A model generated the notes under the pieces. The model saw only the letters and a list, made by a program, of their open reading frames with translations. It had not been told where the DNA came from and made no database searches. DNA of 64,000 bases from Chryseobacterium sp. MA9 (GTDB lineage: Bacteria; Bacteroidota; Bacteroidia; Flavobacteriales; Weeksellaceae): contig NZ_CP075170.1 of NCBI RefSeq assembly GCF_024399315.1, forward strand, positions 2,542,001 to 2,606,000, read 5' to 3'. Below, one piece after another: positions 15,394 through 24,145 of this stretch. Numbering within the stretch: position 1 is the stretch's first letter; the number at the start of each line of letters is the position of its first letter. Position numbers and translations under genes: made by a program.

Positions 15394-17364
15394 TTATTTT
15401 TTAATAATTTTAAGTGACTGTGAGCCTCTTTCGGTATTCACTTTTAAGATATAAATTCCTGCAGGAGCACGTCTCATATCTACGGAACCTTTTTCTGCGT
15501 TAACTGTTTCGCTAAGGATTCTTTGTCCTGAAACAGTATATACTTCAACATCTTTGATTCTACTGTCATTATTAATGTAAAGGTAATCCACAACCGGGTT
15601 CGGATAGAAATTGACCGTATTCTTTTTCGTCGTTTCATTTACAGCTAATACTGTTGCAGTAAATTCAAAACTTCCGAGATCCGGTGTTACAGCATTTCTT
15701 GTATTACCATCAGCATCCAATGTTACTTCAACAACCGGAGTTCCTTTATTATCAAGAGCCGCATTCCCCGTACCGGACACATGGAAGTCTGTTGCTGAGA
15801 CAAATACCGGCAGAACATTCAAAGAATTTACATTACCTCCAAATCCTGACTGGATATCGGCAAGAGTAGTTTTTGCAGCTCCACCGATATACCCAAGATT
15901 GGTTCCTGAAGAATAAAAATTATTATAATTAATGGTAGAAAAAACCGTACTGGCTGCGCCGGCATAAATTGCATATCTATCTCCTGTCTGGGTTTGGGTA
16001 TTTACAAAAAGATTGTTTCTCACATCTATACCACCTGCACCAGTTACTCCGCTTGTAATGTTTAAAGCAGATGGTCTTCCTGCAACAGTCTGGCTCACAT
16101 CCATTACAACAGTATTATAATACACTTTATATCCTCCGCCTGCAGCGATGACGATTCCGTTTCCGTTGTCATTTACCCCGCCTGTTGTTGCATACCCATA
16201 GCCTGCTACACCGCTTACGGTATTGTTAGCCACTAAAGTATTGGAAGTAAGATTTGTTGTCGCCAGATAGATTCCCTGTGCTCCATATCCGAATGTATTG
16301 GTATTTTTGATTCCTGTTATTTTATTATTTGTGATAGTCATTCCATTTGTCAATGTGCCTCCTGCATAAATTCCCGCAAACAGAGTTCCCGTTCCGCTGG
16401 AGTTAAAATTGGAAATGGTATTTCCTCTTACAATAATATTAGCTGCTGCAGAGGCACCTGTATTACCGGAAGTAATAGTGATCCCGGCAGCTCCGCCTGT
16501 AGAAGTTCCGGTGTAGCCCAGATTGGTAATAGTATTTGAGATAATTGAAGAATTAACGGTTGCTGTTGCAAACCAGATTCCTCTTTTGATTTCTGCATTG
16601 GTAGTTTCAAAATTCCCAAGGGTATTGTTACTTACTGTGACTCCATCTGCGCCTTGTACATAAACCCCTCCAAGACGATTAGCATCTGTTCCCGAAGCAT
16701 TTATATCATTACCGGTAACCAATGTATTCCCTCCGTTACCTGCTGCTGTGGCTGCAAATAAATAGATTCCCATATAGGCTTTCTTCACAGAATTATTCTG
16801 AATGGTAACATTATTAAAAAAACCTCCGGTAGGAGTTGTCGCGCCGTCATACATTACCAAAGCTGAAGAATTATTGATACCATTTATAATATTCAGGTTT
16901 TTAACCATAATATTAGTATTGGCTGCCGCAGCAGAAGCCGCAATAAATGTAAGTACCTGCGGTGCGGTAAGAGAAGTATTGGTAAGGGTAAGATCTCTGG
17001 TAGTTCCTGAAGCAGCATTACTTCCGTCTATGGTAATATTACTGCCTTGTATTCTCACTAAAGGTGCACTGGCAACATCTCCTGAAATAGTAGCCGTAGC
17101 TCCTACTGCAGGTTTAATTACAACAGAAGTATAGCTTGTTGCTCCACCGCTGGCATTCAGGCTGGCAGTTGCCGTTTCTGTTGTATTAGCTGTTATACTG
17201 ATTGCAATTGCTCCCTGATGTGTTCCCGCATTAATAGCGTCAAATGCTCCCTTTAACGTAGTATAGGTTCCTGTAGCTGTACCTGCCGTAGCAGACACAT
17301 TCACTTGTGAATAAAAATTTGATGCAGCAAAGCCTGCCATCAAGCAAAATAGAAATTTTCTCAT
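15394..17364 (-). CDS. T9SS cargo protein with right-handed beta-helix
   Basis: The 656-residue protein has a signal peptide of about 19 residues (MRKFLFCLMAGFAASNFYSQ). Residues about 130-480 contain repeated short turns of the type NNxITN and VxNNTxxG typical of parallel beta-helix (pectate-lyase-like) solenoids. A segment near 545-570 (LDADGNTRNAVTPDLGSFEF) matches the closing motif often seen in such surface proteins. The last 80 residues are a type A T9SS sorting domain (VNFYPNPVVDYLYI, VYTVSGQRIL, APAGIYILKV). It is probably a surface adhesin or carbohydrate-binding protein. No lyase catalytic residues could be assigned. Confidence 0.9.
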   Translation of the reverse strand: MRKFLFCLMAGFAASNFYSQVNVSATAGTATGTYTTLKGAFDAINAGTHQGAIAISITANTTETATASLNASGGATSYTSVVIKPAVGATATISGDVASAPLVRIQGSNITIDGSNAASGTTRDLTLTNTSLTAPQVLTFIAASAAAANTNIMVKNLNIINGINNSSALVMYDGATTPTGGFFNNVTIQNNSVKKAYMGIYLFAATAAGNGGNTLVTGNDINASGTDANRLGGVYVQGADGVTVSNNTLGNFETTNAEIKRGIWFATATVNSSIISNTITNLGYTGTSTGGAAGITITSGNTGASAAANIIVRGNTISNFNSSGTGTLFAGIYAGGTLTNGMTITNNKITGIKNTNTFGYGAQGIYLATTNLTSNTLVANNTVSGVAGYGYATTGGVNDNGNGIVIAAGGGYKVYYNTVVMDVSQTVAGRPSALNITSGVTGAGGIDVRNNLFVNTQTQTGDRYAIYAGAASTVFSTINYNNFYSSGTNLGYIGGAAKTTLADIQSGFGGNVNSLNVLPVFVSATDFHVSGTGNAALDNKGTPVVEVTLDADGNTRNAVTPDLGSFEFTATVLAVNETTKKNTVNFYPNPVVDYLYINNDSRIKDVEVYTVSGQRILSETVNAEKGSVDMRRAPAGIYILKVNTERGSQSLKIIKK

Positions 17365-17550
17365 ATTATTAATTTTTGTTTGTATTAAATATAAAAAATA
17401 TTTTTCAATAAAACATTAAAAACATTGAAAATCAATCACATAAACCTATTATAAATTTAAAAAAATACTATAAAATCCCCTAAATAAACAGAAATACACA
17501 AAACGAGGAATATATTGCAAATAGTAAAATATTGTTTTTTCAGAATTTCG

Positions 17551-17558
17551 TAAATTTG
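17551..17558 (+). promoter_or_regulatory. -7 promoter box of dusB
   Basis: TAAATTTG lies four bases before the ATG. An upstream TTG at 17532-17534 could be the -33 element, with 16 bases between them. Confidence 0.6.
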
Positions 17559-17562
17559 CACC

Positions 17563-18558
17563 ATGATAAAAATAGGCAACATAGAACTGCCGGAATTTCC
17601 ACTTTTGCTGGCTCCGATGGAAGACGTAAGTGATCCTCCGTTCAGACGTTTGTGTAAAATGCATGGTGCAGACTTAATGTATTCGGAATTTATTTCTTCT
17701 GAAGGGTTGATTCGTGACGCTATCAAAAGCCGTAAAAAGCTTGATATCTTCGATTATGAAAGACCAGTGGGTATACAGATCTTTGGTGGAGACGAAGAAG
17801 CTATGGCCATGTCTGCAAGAATTGTTGAAACAGTAAATCCGGATCTGGTAGATATCAATTTTGGATGTCCTGTAAAGAAAGTTGTCTGCAAAGGAGCAGG
17901 AGCAGGTGTTTTGAAAGACATTGACCTGATGGTTCGTCTTACAAAGGCTGTTGTAAACTCCACTCATCTCCCTGTAACCGTAAAAACCCGTTTAGGATGG
18001 GACAGTACCTGCATTAATATTGATGAGGTAGCAGAACGTCTGCAGGAAACAGGAATCAAAGCTCTTACCATACATGCAAGAACCCGTGCTCAAATGTACA
18101 AGGGTGAAGCAGACTGGGAACATATTTCCAGAATCAAACAAAACCCTAATATTGAGATTCCAATCTTTGGAAACGGAGATATTGATTCTGCTGAAAAAGC
18201 ATTAGAATATAAACAGAAGTACGCATGTGACGGTATTATGATTGGACGTGCTGCTATTGGCTATCCATGGATATTTAATGAAATCAAGCATTTCTTTAAA
18301 ACAGGAGAGCATTTACCTGCCCCTACAATATCAGACCGGTTACTGGCAGTTCGCCAGCATGCAGAATGGAGTGTTGAATGGAAAGGAGAAAGATTAGGCT
18401 TGGTGGAAATGAGACAGCACTACAGTAATTATTTCAGAGGAATACCTCACTTCAAGGACTTCAGAAAAAAATTCCTGGAAGTTTTCACATTGGAAGAAAT
18501 GAACAGCTTAATCAAAGAAACCCAACAGTTCTACGAAGAATATCAGACACAGGTATAA
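17563..18558 (+). CDS. dusB: tRNA-dihydrouridine synthase
   Basis: This FMN enzyme reduces uridines in the tRNA D-loop with NADPH. The 331-residue length fits DusB. It shows the FMN-binding start LLLAPMEDVSDPPFR (residues 14-28), the catalytic Cys102 in NFGCPVKKV, TVKTRLGW, the ALTIHARTRAQMY motif and GDGIMIGRAA-type phosphate binding (IMIGRAAIGYPWIF). The promoter box sits so close to the ATG that the mRNA may be leaderless. A terminator follows at 18564. Confidence 0.96.
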   Translation: MIKIGNIELPEFPLLLAPMEDVSDPPFRRLCKMHGADLMYSEFISSEGLIRDAIKSRKKLDIFDYERPVGIQIFGGDEEAMAMSARIVETVNPDLVDINFGCPVKKVVCKGAGAGVLKDIDLMVRLTKAVVNSTHLPVTVKTRLGWDSTCINIDEVAERLQETGIKALTIHARTRAQMYKGEADWEHISRIKQNPNIEIPIFGNGDIDSAEKALEYKQKYACDGIMIGRAAIGYPWIFNEIKHFFKTGEHLPAPTISDRLLAVRQHAEWSVEWKGERLGLVEMRQHYSNYFRGIPHFKDFRKKFLEVFTLEEMNSLIKETQQFYEEYQTQV

Positions 18559-18563
18559 ATATA

Positions 18564-18593
18564 AAAACCATCAGCAAAACTGATGGTTTTTTA
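18564..18593. terminator. bidirectional terminator between dusB and deoC
   Basis: An eleven-base stem (AAAACCATCAG, 18564-18574, with CTGATGGTTTT, 18580-18590) has T-runs on both sides and separates convergent genes. Confidence 0.85.
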
Positions 18594-18609
18594 TTATTTG
18601 AATCTTAGA

Positions 18610-19353
18610 TTAATATCCTTCTGATGGAGATTCATTTTTAATCAACGCTAAAGCTGAGGACGTTCCTATTCTTTTCACTCCCATATTGATCATTTTCTCG
18701 GCATCTTCAGGGGTTCTTACACCACCTGCTGCTTTTACAGGAAGTTTCCCTGCGTTGTTGAGCATAATTGTTATTCCTTCAAAGGTTGCTCCATTAGGTT
18801 TTCCCTCGGGTGTTTTGTAGAATCCTGTTGAAGATTTAACAAAAATTTTTGACCAGTCATTTTCAGAGAAGTTCTCTTCTGCCCAGGTAGAAATATTTTT
18901 GGTAAGATCTGCAATTTGTTCATCTGTCAAAGCAGCAATTTCAATAATCCATTTTGCTATTTTATGATGTTCAAGAGATAATCTTGTACATTTTACAAAT
19001 TCATCTTTTACCAGCTCTATATTACCCTGTAGATAAGCTGTATAATTAATAACGAAATCCAATTCATCAGCACCGTCTTCTATTGCTTTTGAGGCTTCGG
19101 CAAGCTTCTCATCAACAGAATAGGTCCCTTCATGAAAGCCTATTACAGTTCCTACTGCAACATTTGAATTTCTTTCCTGAATATATTTCCTGATCTCAGC
19201 TACATAATCCGGGCGAATCATTACAGCAAAAATACCATTCTCAATAGCTTCCTGTGCAAGTTCTTTATCTTTTTGAAGTGTTTCTTCATGGGAAATACCT
19301 GATTGTTCCGGTGTTTTCAGGTAGGTTGAATCCAAATATTGGGCTATGTTCAT
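18610..19353 (-). CDS. deoC: deoxyribose-phosphate aldolase
   Basis: DeoC cleaves 2-deoxyribose-5-phosphate to acetaldehyde and glyceraldehyde-3-phosphate in deoxynucleoside breakdown. The 247-residue protein carries the Schiff-base Lys173 in FVKSSTGF, the partner Lys207 in PVKAAGGVRT and Asp99 in ELDFVIN. The start is four bases after the stop of the Lrp-type regulator, so the two are co-transcribed and the regulator may control catabolism of deoxynucleosides. The C-terminus (ESPSEGY) is usual for the family. Confidence 0.95.
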   Translation of the reverse strand: MNIAQYLDSTYLKTPEQSGISHEETLQKDKELAQEAIENGIFAVMIRPDYVAEIRKYIQERNSNVAVGTVIGFHEGTYSVDEKLAEASKAIEDGADELDFVINYTAYLQGNIELVKDEFVKCTRLSLEHHKIAKWIIEIAALTDEQIADLTKNISTWAEENFSENDWSKIFVKSSTGFYKTPEGKPNGATFEGITIMLNNAGKLPVKAAGGVRTPEDAEKMINMGVKRIGTSSALALIKNESPSEGY

Positions 19354-19357
19354 ATCG

Positions 19358-19828
19358 TTATACTTTCAATTGTCTGTAAATACCTTGTTCCAAAGATATA
19401 AAGGTTTCTGTTCTTGTTACTCCTTTCAGCTTCTGAAGCTTGTTAAGGATCTGCATTAAGTGATCATTATCTTTACAAAGAACTTTCAGGAATATGGTAT
19501 AATTTCCTGTTGTATAATGGGCTTCCACTACTTCGTTAATATCATGCAAAGATTTTACCACTTCTGGATAATGGCTTGGCTGATCCAGAAACACACCAAT
19601 GTAGGAAATCACCTTATATCCTATTTTTTTAGGATTAAGAAATGATATTGAATTTTCAATAACTCCTGCATGTTCGAGTTTTTTGATTCTTTGATGCACT
19701 GCCGTTGTGGAAATTCCAACATTTTTTGAAATGTGGGCTAAAGAAGTTTTAGCATTATCCATCAACATGTAGATAATTTCCTTGTCAATAGAATCTAAAT
19801 GATAGCTTGTGTTGCTCGAATTTTTCAT
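19358..19828 (-). CDS. Lrp/AsnC-family transcriptional regulator
   Basis: The 156-residue protein has an N-terminal winged helix-turn-helix (residues about 10-65: DSIDKEIIYMLMDNAKTSLA, then GISTTAVHQRIKKLEHAGVI) and a C-terminal ligand-binding RAM domain (VVEAHYTTGNYTIFLKVLCK). The family responds to amino acids or related metabolites. It lies between an EEP phosphatase gene (27 bases upstream) and deoC (4 bases downstream), so it is probably encoded in an operon with them. The effector cannot be told from sequence. Confidence 0.93.
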   Translation of the reverse strand: MKNSSNTSYHLDSIDKEIIYMLMDNAKTSLAHISKNVGISTTAVHQRIKKLEHAGVIENSISFLNPKKIGYKVISYIGVFLDQPSHYPEVVKSLHDINEVVEAHYTTGNYTIFLKVLCKDNDHLMQILNKLQKLKGVTRTETFISLEQGIYRQLKV

Positions 19829-19855
19829 TTTCTACTTTTTTATTATTTATGTTTT

Positions 19856-20791
19856 TTACTGTAAACTTTTAAATTTTACAAAAACCGGGAAGTGATCACT
19901 ATATCCTCCTAAATACCGTGTACCGGCATAAGTTCGGAAAGGCCGTCCTTCAAAATTCCTGGTTCTGCTGCGGATTTTTTCAGAATTGAATATATGGGCA
20001 TCCTGAAAAGTCAGCGTCTTATTATCAAGCAAAGATCTTGACATAATGATCTGATCATACAGCAATCCAGATTTATAATGAAAAGTAGAATAATTTCTTG
20101 TAGAAAACAATTGCTGAAAAGGGTTCATTAAAACCTTCTCATGCTCATTGTTATAGAGAATCTGTACTAAATTTTCATCATCCGGGTTTTCGTTAAAATC
20201 ACCACACAATATGACATGCTCTTTATCAGCATCTACAATTTTCATAATCCGTTGCCGGACTTCATTCAATATAAAGGCTCTTTTAGGTTTATTGATATCT
20301 TTTTCTCGCTTAGAGGGAAGATGGGCGATAAAGACATTAATAATTTCTCCTTTATATCTAATTTTTGAAAAAAGTACGTCTCTGGTTGTGTCGTAATTTC
20401 CTGTGTTTTTATTTACTATTTCAAAAAAGAAAGTAATGGTTTCCGAATCTATTACCTCTACTTTATTTTTATCATACAACATGGCTACATCCACTTTTCT
20501 TTCGTCCATAGAATTGTAATGTACAATTCCATATTGCGAATGAAAGGGGTCCATCTCCACAAGATCTTCCAATACTTTCCTTCCGGAAACTTCAGACAAT
20601 CCTATTACAAATGGCATTACACCATTATCCTCCTTCATTAACTGAAATACATGGGAGATTTTGAAAAGCTTATTATTATATCTTTTTTCATCCCAATTCC
20701 TTAATCCTGACCGGGTAGGATCTAATTTGTGGACAGGTTTCGGATCGGGTAAAAATAAATTTTCAACATTATAAAAAGAGAACAGTTCCAT
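19856..20791 (-). CDS. endonuclease/exonuclease/phosphatase-family protein
   Basis: The 311-residue protein has the EEP metal-dependent fold. Motifs include FSFYNVENLF at the start (Asn and Glu ligands), a mid-domain ILCGDFNENPDDE and the terminal SDHFPVFVKF, containing the catalytic Asp-His. No signal peptide is present, so it is probably cytoplasmic. Substrates of this superfamily range from DNA to inositol phosphates and are not predictable here. It is probably the first gene of a unit running into lrp and deoC. Confidence 0.88.
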   Translation of the reverse strand: MELFSFYNVENLFLPDPKPVHKLDPTRSGLRNWDEKRYNNKLFKISHVFQLMKEDNGVMPFVIGLSEVSGRKVLEDLVEMDPFHSQYGIVHYNSMDERKVDVAMLYDKNKVEVIDSETITFFFEIVNKNTGNYDTTRDVLFSKIRYKGEIINVFIAHLPSKREKDINKPKRAFILNEVRQRIMKIVDADKEHVILCGDFNENPDDENLVQILYNNEHEKVLMNPFQQLFSTRNYSTFHYKSGLLYDQIIMSRSLLDNKTLTFQDAHIFNSEKIRSRTRNFEGRPFRTYAGTRYLGGYSDHFPVFVKFKSLQ

Positions 20792-21168
20792 CTACACTAA
20801 TTTCTATACTTTAATTTATTATGTTCTTTTTCCTTAAGATGTAAATTTATTATTTTTTTTCAAATTCCTTTGATTCAACTTAAGAAAGCGAATCAATTTC
20901 CAATAAAAAACGATTCAAATATAATAAAAAATATCAATGAAATCAGCTATAATAAATTAATTTTTCAATTATTAGAGAGTTTTAACACATTAATCAAAAT
21001 TGAGACAATACGTAAAAATCAAAATAATAGAAATAAATTTTCAATTTAAAATTAGAAATATTAATATTTTTCGCACTTATTAAATTTACAACAAATATTA
21101 TTCCATTTATCTTCATAACAAATGGAATTCAAAACGGATAATAATTAAATAAATTTGAACAATATTGA
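20792..21168. other. AT-rich intergenic region
   Basis: This gap of 377 bases holds the promoter of the EEP gene on one side and the end of the trmD unit on the other. An 8-base inverted repeat (TTCCATTT, 21101-21108, with AAATGGAA, 21120-21127) could form a weak hairpin after trmD. Three loose GATTCAA-type repeats occur near 20873-20918. No gene is seen. Confidence 0.5.
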
Positions 21169-21840
21169 CTACAGTAAATCAGGGCGTTTTTCCCTGGTGA
21201 TCCTTACAGCTTCATCATGGCGCCATTCTTCAATTTTACCAGAATTTCCGCTGAGTAAAATTTTAGGTACGTCCAACCCTTTATAACTTTCAGGTCTGGT
21301 ATAAATTGGCGGCGAAAGAAGATCATCCTGAAAGCTGTCCGTTAAGGCACTCTGTTCATCATTTAAAACTCCGGGAAGCAGTCTTATGACAGAGTCTGCA
21401 AGAACGCAGGCTGCCAGCTCTCCTCCTGTAAGAACATAATCTCCTATTGAAATTTCTTTTGTGATATGAAGATCTCTTACTCTTTGGTCTATTCCTTTAT
21501 AGTGGCCGCAGAGAAAGATCAGATTTTCTTTTATGGAAAGAGAATTGGCAATTTTCTGATTTAAAGTAACTCCATCCGGTGTCAGGTAGATTACCTCATC
21601 ATAATTTCTCTGCGACTTAAGCTCTGAGATACACTTATCCAACGGCTCAATCATCATGACCATTCCTGCTCCGCCTCCGTAAGGTTCATCATCAATCTGT
21701 CTGTGCTTATTGATAGCCCAGTCTCTCAGTTGATGAAAATGTACTTCTGCCAGCCCTTTATCCATCGCTCTTTTCAAAATAGAAGTTTTGAACGGACTTT
21801 CCATCAATTCCGGAAGTACGCTTATTATGTCAATTCTCAT
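21169..21840 (-). CDS. trmD: tRNA (guanine-37-N1)-methyltransferase
   Basis: TrmD uses S-adenosylmethionine to methylate G37 next to the anticodon, which prevents frameshifting. The 223-residue protein has the SPOUT trefoil-knot motifs [12 protein letters not shown] and [13 protein letters not shown], plus the early [13 protein letters not shown] and [13 protein letters not shown] segments. Its ATG overlaps the TGA of the upstream NADH dehydrogenase gene (ATGA, 4 bases), so the two are translationally coupled. This differs from the usual rpsP-rimM-trmD-rplS grouping. Confidence 0.97.
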   Translation of the reverse strand: MRIDIISVLPELMESPFKTSILKRAMDKGLAEVHFHQLRDWAINKHRQIDDEPYGGGAGMVMMIEPLDKCISELKSQRNYDEVIYLTPDGVTLNQKIANSLSIKENLIFLCGHYKGIDQRVRDLHITKEISIGDYVLTGGELAACVLADSVIRLLPGVLNDEQSALTDSFQDDLLSPPIYTRPESYKGLDVPKILLSGNSGKIEEWRHDEAVRITREKRPDLL

Positions 21841-23099
21841 TGTAATGTTCCGTTTTTCTTAGTAGGTATAATAATTAATCTTAAAGAAGAATCTTTGTTG
21901 ACATAGCTCCACATCCAGTTGAAGAATATGGCCAGCTTATTTCGAACGCTCAAAATTAGCATTAAATGGAGAAACATCCAGAAGTACCATGCCAGAAATC
22001 CCTGAAATTTTATAAATGGCAGATCAACAACGGCTCTGTGCTTCCCTATAGTTGCCAATGAACCTTTATCATCATACTCATACTCTGCCCACTCGTTCTG
22101 ACTTTTCTTTAATAAATTTTTACCTAAATTTTTTGCCTGATTAATGGCTACGTTTGCTACCTGCGGGTGTCCCTGTGGATATTTTGAAGTTTCCATATAG
22201 GCAATATCCCCGATGGCATAAATATTATCGTATCCTTTTATTTTATTATATCGATCTACAATATATCTGTTTCTTACTAATTTTTCTTCGGGGAAACCTC
22301 CTACCACATTTCCGGTAACTCCGGCTGCCCAGATTACATTATTGGACGGTATTTCTTTTCCGCTTCTAAGATGTACTTTATCTCCGTCATAATCTGTCAC
22401 CACTTCTCCGCTCATAAAAGTCACCCCAAGATCTTTGAGGTATTTTTCAGATTTCTCCTGAGCCTCACTGCTCATTACAGCAAGTGGTTTTTCTGTGGAA
22501 CTTACCAGAATAATCTTCAGATGGTCAAAATTCATGTAAGGATAGTCTCGGGGAAGAATGTCTTTTTTCATTTCTGCAAAAGCACCCGCCAGCTCTACTC
22601 CGGTAGGTCCGCTTCCTACGATAACGATATTCCAGTTCCCGTCATCGCTTCGGCTTTTTTCAATAATCAGCTTTTCAAAGGTCATCAACACATGATTTCT
22701 TATGCTGATGGCTTCCTGGGTATTTTTCATTCCGAAAGCTTTTCCTTCGAGATCTTTGTTCCCGAAAAAATTAGTTTTACAGCCCGTTGCAATGATGAGT
22801 TTATCATAAGTAAATTCTGCTTCATCAGTAATCACTTTATTGCTGGCAGGGTCTATTTCTTTCACCTCTGTCATACGGAACTGGGTGTTTCTGGATTGCT
22901 GAAAAATCTTTCTGAAAGGGAAAGAGATATTGGAAGGTTCTATCCTTCCTGAGGCTACCTGATAAAAAAGCGGCTGAAACATATGGTGATTCACCCGATC
23001 CAGAACAATGACCTTTTTGTTCTTGTTATTCAATGTTTTTGCAAGCTGCAGCCCCGCAAATCCTCCTCCTATAATGATGATTTTTTCGCGTGTTTCCAT
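21837..23099 (-). CDS. ndh: type II NADH:quinone oxidoreductase
   Basis: NDH-2 is a non-pumping membrane-associated FAD enzyme that passes electrons from NADH to quinone. The start is the ATG at 23099 (420 residues); the in-frame TTG at 23108 falls in the promoter box. There are two dinucleotide-binding folds: [13 protein letters not shown] near the N-terminus for FAD and [16 protein letters not shown] for NADH. A FAD-site motif ([11 protein letters not shown]) follows. The C-terminus has a hydrophobic membrane-binding stretch ([15 protein letters not shown]). It is coupled to trmD by a 4-base overlap. Confidence 0.93.
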   Translation of the reverse strand: METREKIIIIGGGFAGLQLAKTLNNKNKKVIVLDRVNHHMFQPLFYQVASGRIEPSNISFPFRKIFQQSRNTQFRMTEVKEIDPASNKVITDEAEFTYDKLIIATGCKTNFFGNKDLEGKAFGMKNTQEAISIRNHVLMTFEKLIIEKSRSDDGNWNIVIVGSGPTGVELAGAFAEMKKDILPRDYPYMNFDHLKIILVSSTEKPLAVMSSEAQEKSEKYLKDLGVTFMSGEVVTDYDGDKVHLRSGKEIPSNNVIWAAGVTGNVVGGFPEEKLVRNRYIVDRYNKIKGYDNIYAIGDIAYMETSKYPQGHPQVANVAINQAKNLGKNLLKKSQNEWAEYEYDDKGSLATIGKHRAVVDLPFIKFQGFLAWYFWMFLHLMLILSVRNKLAIFFNWMWSYVNKDSSLRLIIIPTKKNGTLQ

Positions 23100-23105
23100 A
23101 ATACA

Positions 23106-23113
23106 CAAATTTA
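23106..23113 (-). promoter_or_regulatory. -7 promoter box of ndh-trmD
   Basis: On the minus strand this reads TAAATTTG. It lies 6 bases from the ATG at 23099. Confidence 0.6.
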
Positions 23114-23148
23114 CTGATTTTATTTTAGCATTTAGCAGTGAAAAAAGT

Positions 23149-23156
23149 TAGTTTTG
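23149..23156 (+). promoter_or_regulatory. -7 promoter box of the GH25 gene
   Basis: TAGTTTTG fits TAnnTTTG and overlaps the in-frame TTG at 23154, so the real start should be the ATG at 23166. Confidence 0.55.
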
Positions 23157-23165
23157 CAAAACTTT

Positions 23166-24029
23166 ATGACACCAAAAAAGTACACCAAAAAAACTGCCAA
23201 ACAGCTCCATAAAACAAGACGGAAGAACTATTTTTTCCGTAGAAAGGTAATATTGGCCATTTTAATTGTAGCCCTTATCGGAACCGGCTTTTATTTAAAG
23301 CAATCCATCAGCTATTATTATGCATTGTACTTTAATAAATTTACTCACAAGAAACTCCACAACAGCGAAAGGGAAGCCGCAAGAATCCAGAGAATTTTAA
23401 CGAGCAATCTTGATAAGACCTATGGTTTTGATGTTTCCCATTATCAGAACAGAGAAGATATTAAGTGGGACAGCCTCAGCATTGGTAATAAAACCATTCC
23501 GCTGGAGTTCGTCGTTATGCGTGCTACGATGGGAAACAGAAGTGCCGACAAGCATTTTGAGGAGTTCTGGGAAATGGCTAAAAAGCACAATCTTATCCGT
23601 GGTGCCTACCATTTTTACAGAGCTGATGAAGATCCTGTTATTCAGGCTAATAATTTTTTAGCAAATGTAAAACTTGAGGGTGGAGATCTTCCTCCTATTC
23701 TAGATATTGAAAAAATCCCAAAGCGTAAAACGAACAAAAAACTGATTGAAGATCTGAAAGTCTGGTGCAAAATTGTAGAGGAGACTTATGGTGAAAAGCC
23801 TATCATTTATACCTATTATCATTATTATAAAGATTTTCTGAAAGGTGAATTTGAAGACTATCCTTTATGGCTGGCCAATTACAATGATGTTCCTTCTCCT
23901 TCCCCTGATGACCAGTGGGATTTCTGGCAGTTTACAGAAAGTGGGATTGTTCATGGTATCAATACCAAAGTGGATCTTGATATTTACAACGGTAATTCAT
24001 GGTCGTTAAAAAGGCTGACATTGGATTAG
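23166..24029 (+). CDS. glycoside hydrolase family 25 lysozyme, membrane-anchored
   Basis: This is a 287-residue protein. A very basic N-terminus precedes one transmembrane helix (about residues 28-44), then a GH25 muramidase domain. Expected motifs are present: YGFDVSHYQ with Asp89, VMRATMG, RGAYHFYRA, PPILDIEK with the catalytic acidic pair near residue 180, YPLWLANYN and WDFWQFTESG. GH25 enzymes hydrolyse the MurNAc-GlcNAc bond of peptidoglycan. The anchor places the enzyme in the periplasm, where it may act in wall remodelling. It stands alone between divergent and convergent neighbours. Confidence 0.92.
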   Translation: MTPKKYTKKTAKQLHKTRRKNYFFRRKVILAILIVALIGTGFYLKQSISYYYALYFNKFTHKKLHNSEREAARIQRILTSNLDKTYGFDVSHYQNREDIKWDSLSIGNKTIPLEFVVMRATMGNRSADKHFEEFWEMAKKHNLIRGAYHFYRADEDPVIQANNFLANVKLEGGDLPPILDIEKIPKRKTNKKLIEDLKVWCKIVEETYGEKPIIYTYYHYYKDFLKGEFEDYPLWLANYNDVPSPSPDDQWDFWQFTESGIVHGINTKVDLDIYNGNSWSLKRLTLD

Positions 24030-24035
24030 AAATAA

Positions 24036-24135
24036 GAAAGGAAGATGGAAGCGGGAAGATGGGAGTTGATGAAATTCTTTTTTTATTCTCACTACGTCTC
24101 CGGCATCTATAACTTCCAACCTCCACCTTCCTGCC
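24036..24135. repeat. imperfect palindromic purine/pyrimidine element
   Basis: A left arm of GGAAGATGGAAGCGGGAAGA type (from 24036) faces a right pyrimidine arm ending CTTCCAACCTCCACCTTCC, around a 40-base centre. It looks like a degenerate intergenic palindrome rather than a clean terminator. Confidence 0.45.
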
Positions 24136-24145
24136 TTTAATTTAA

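Noticed and set aside
22371..22952. 193-residue open frame on the plus strand inside the ndh gene
   Set aside because: It is antisense to ndh, whose FAD and NADH motifs are clear, and its product has no coherent domain pattern.
23154..23165. TTG start at 23154 for the GH25 gene
   Set aside because: The TTG lies within the -7 promoter box, so transcription begins after it.
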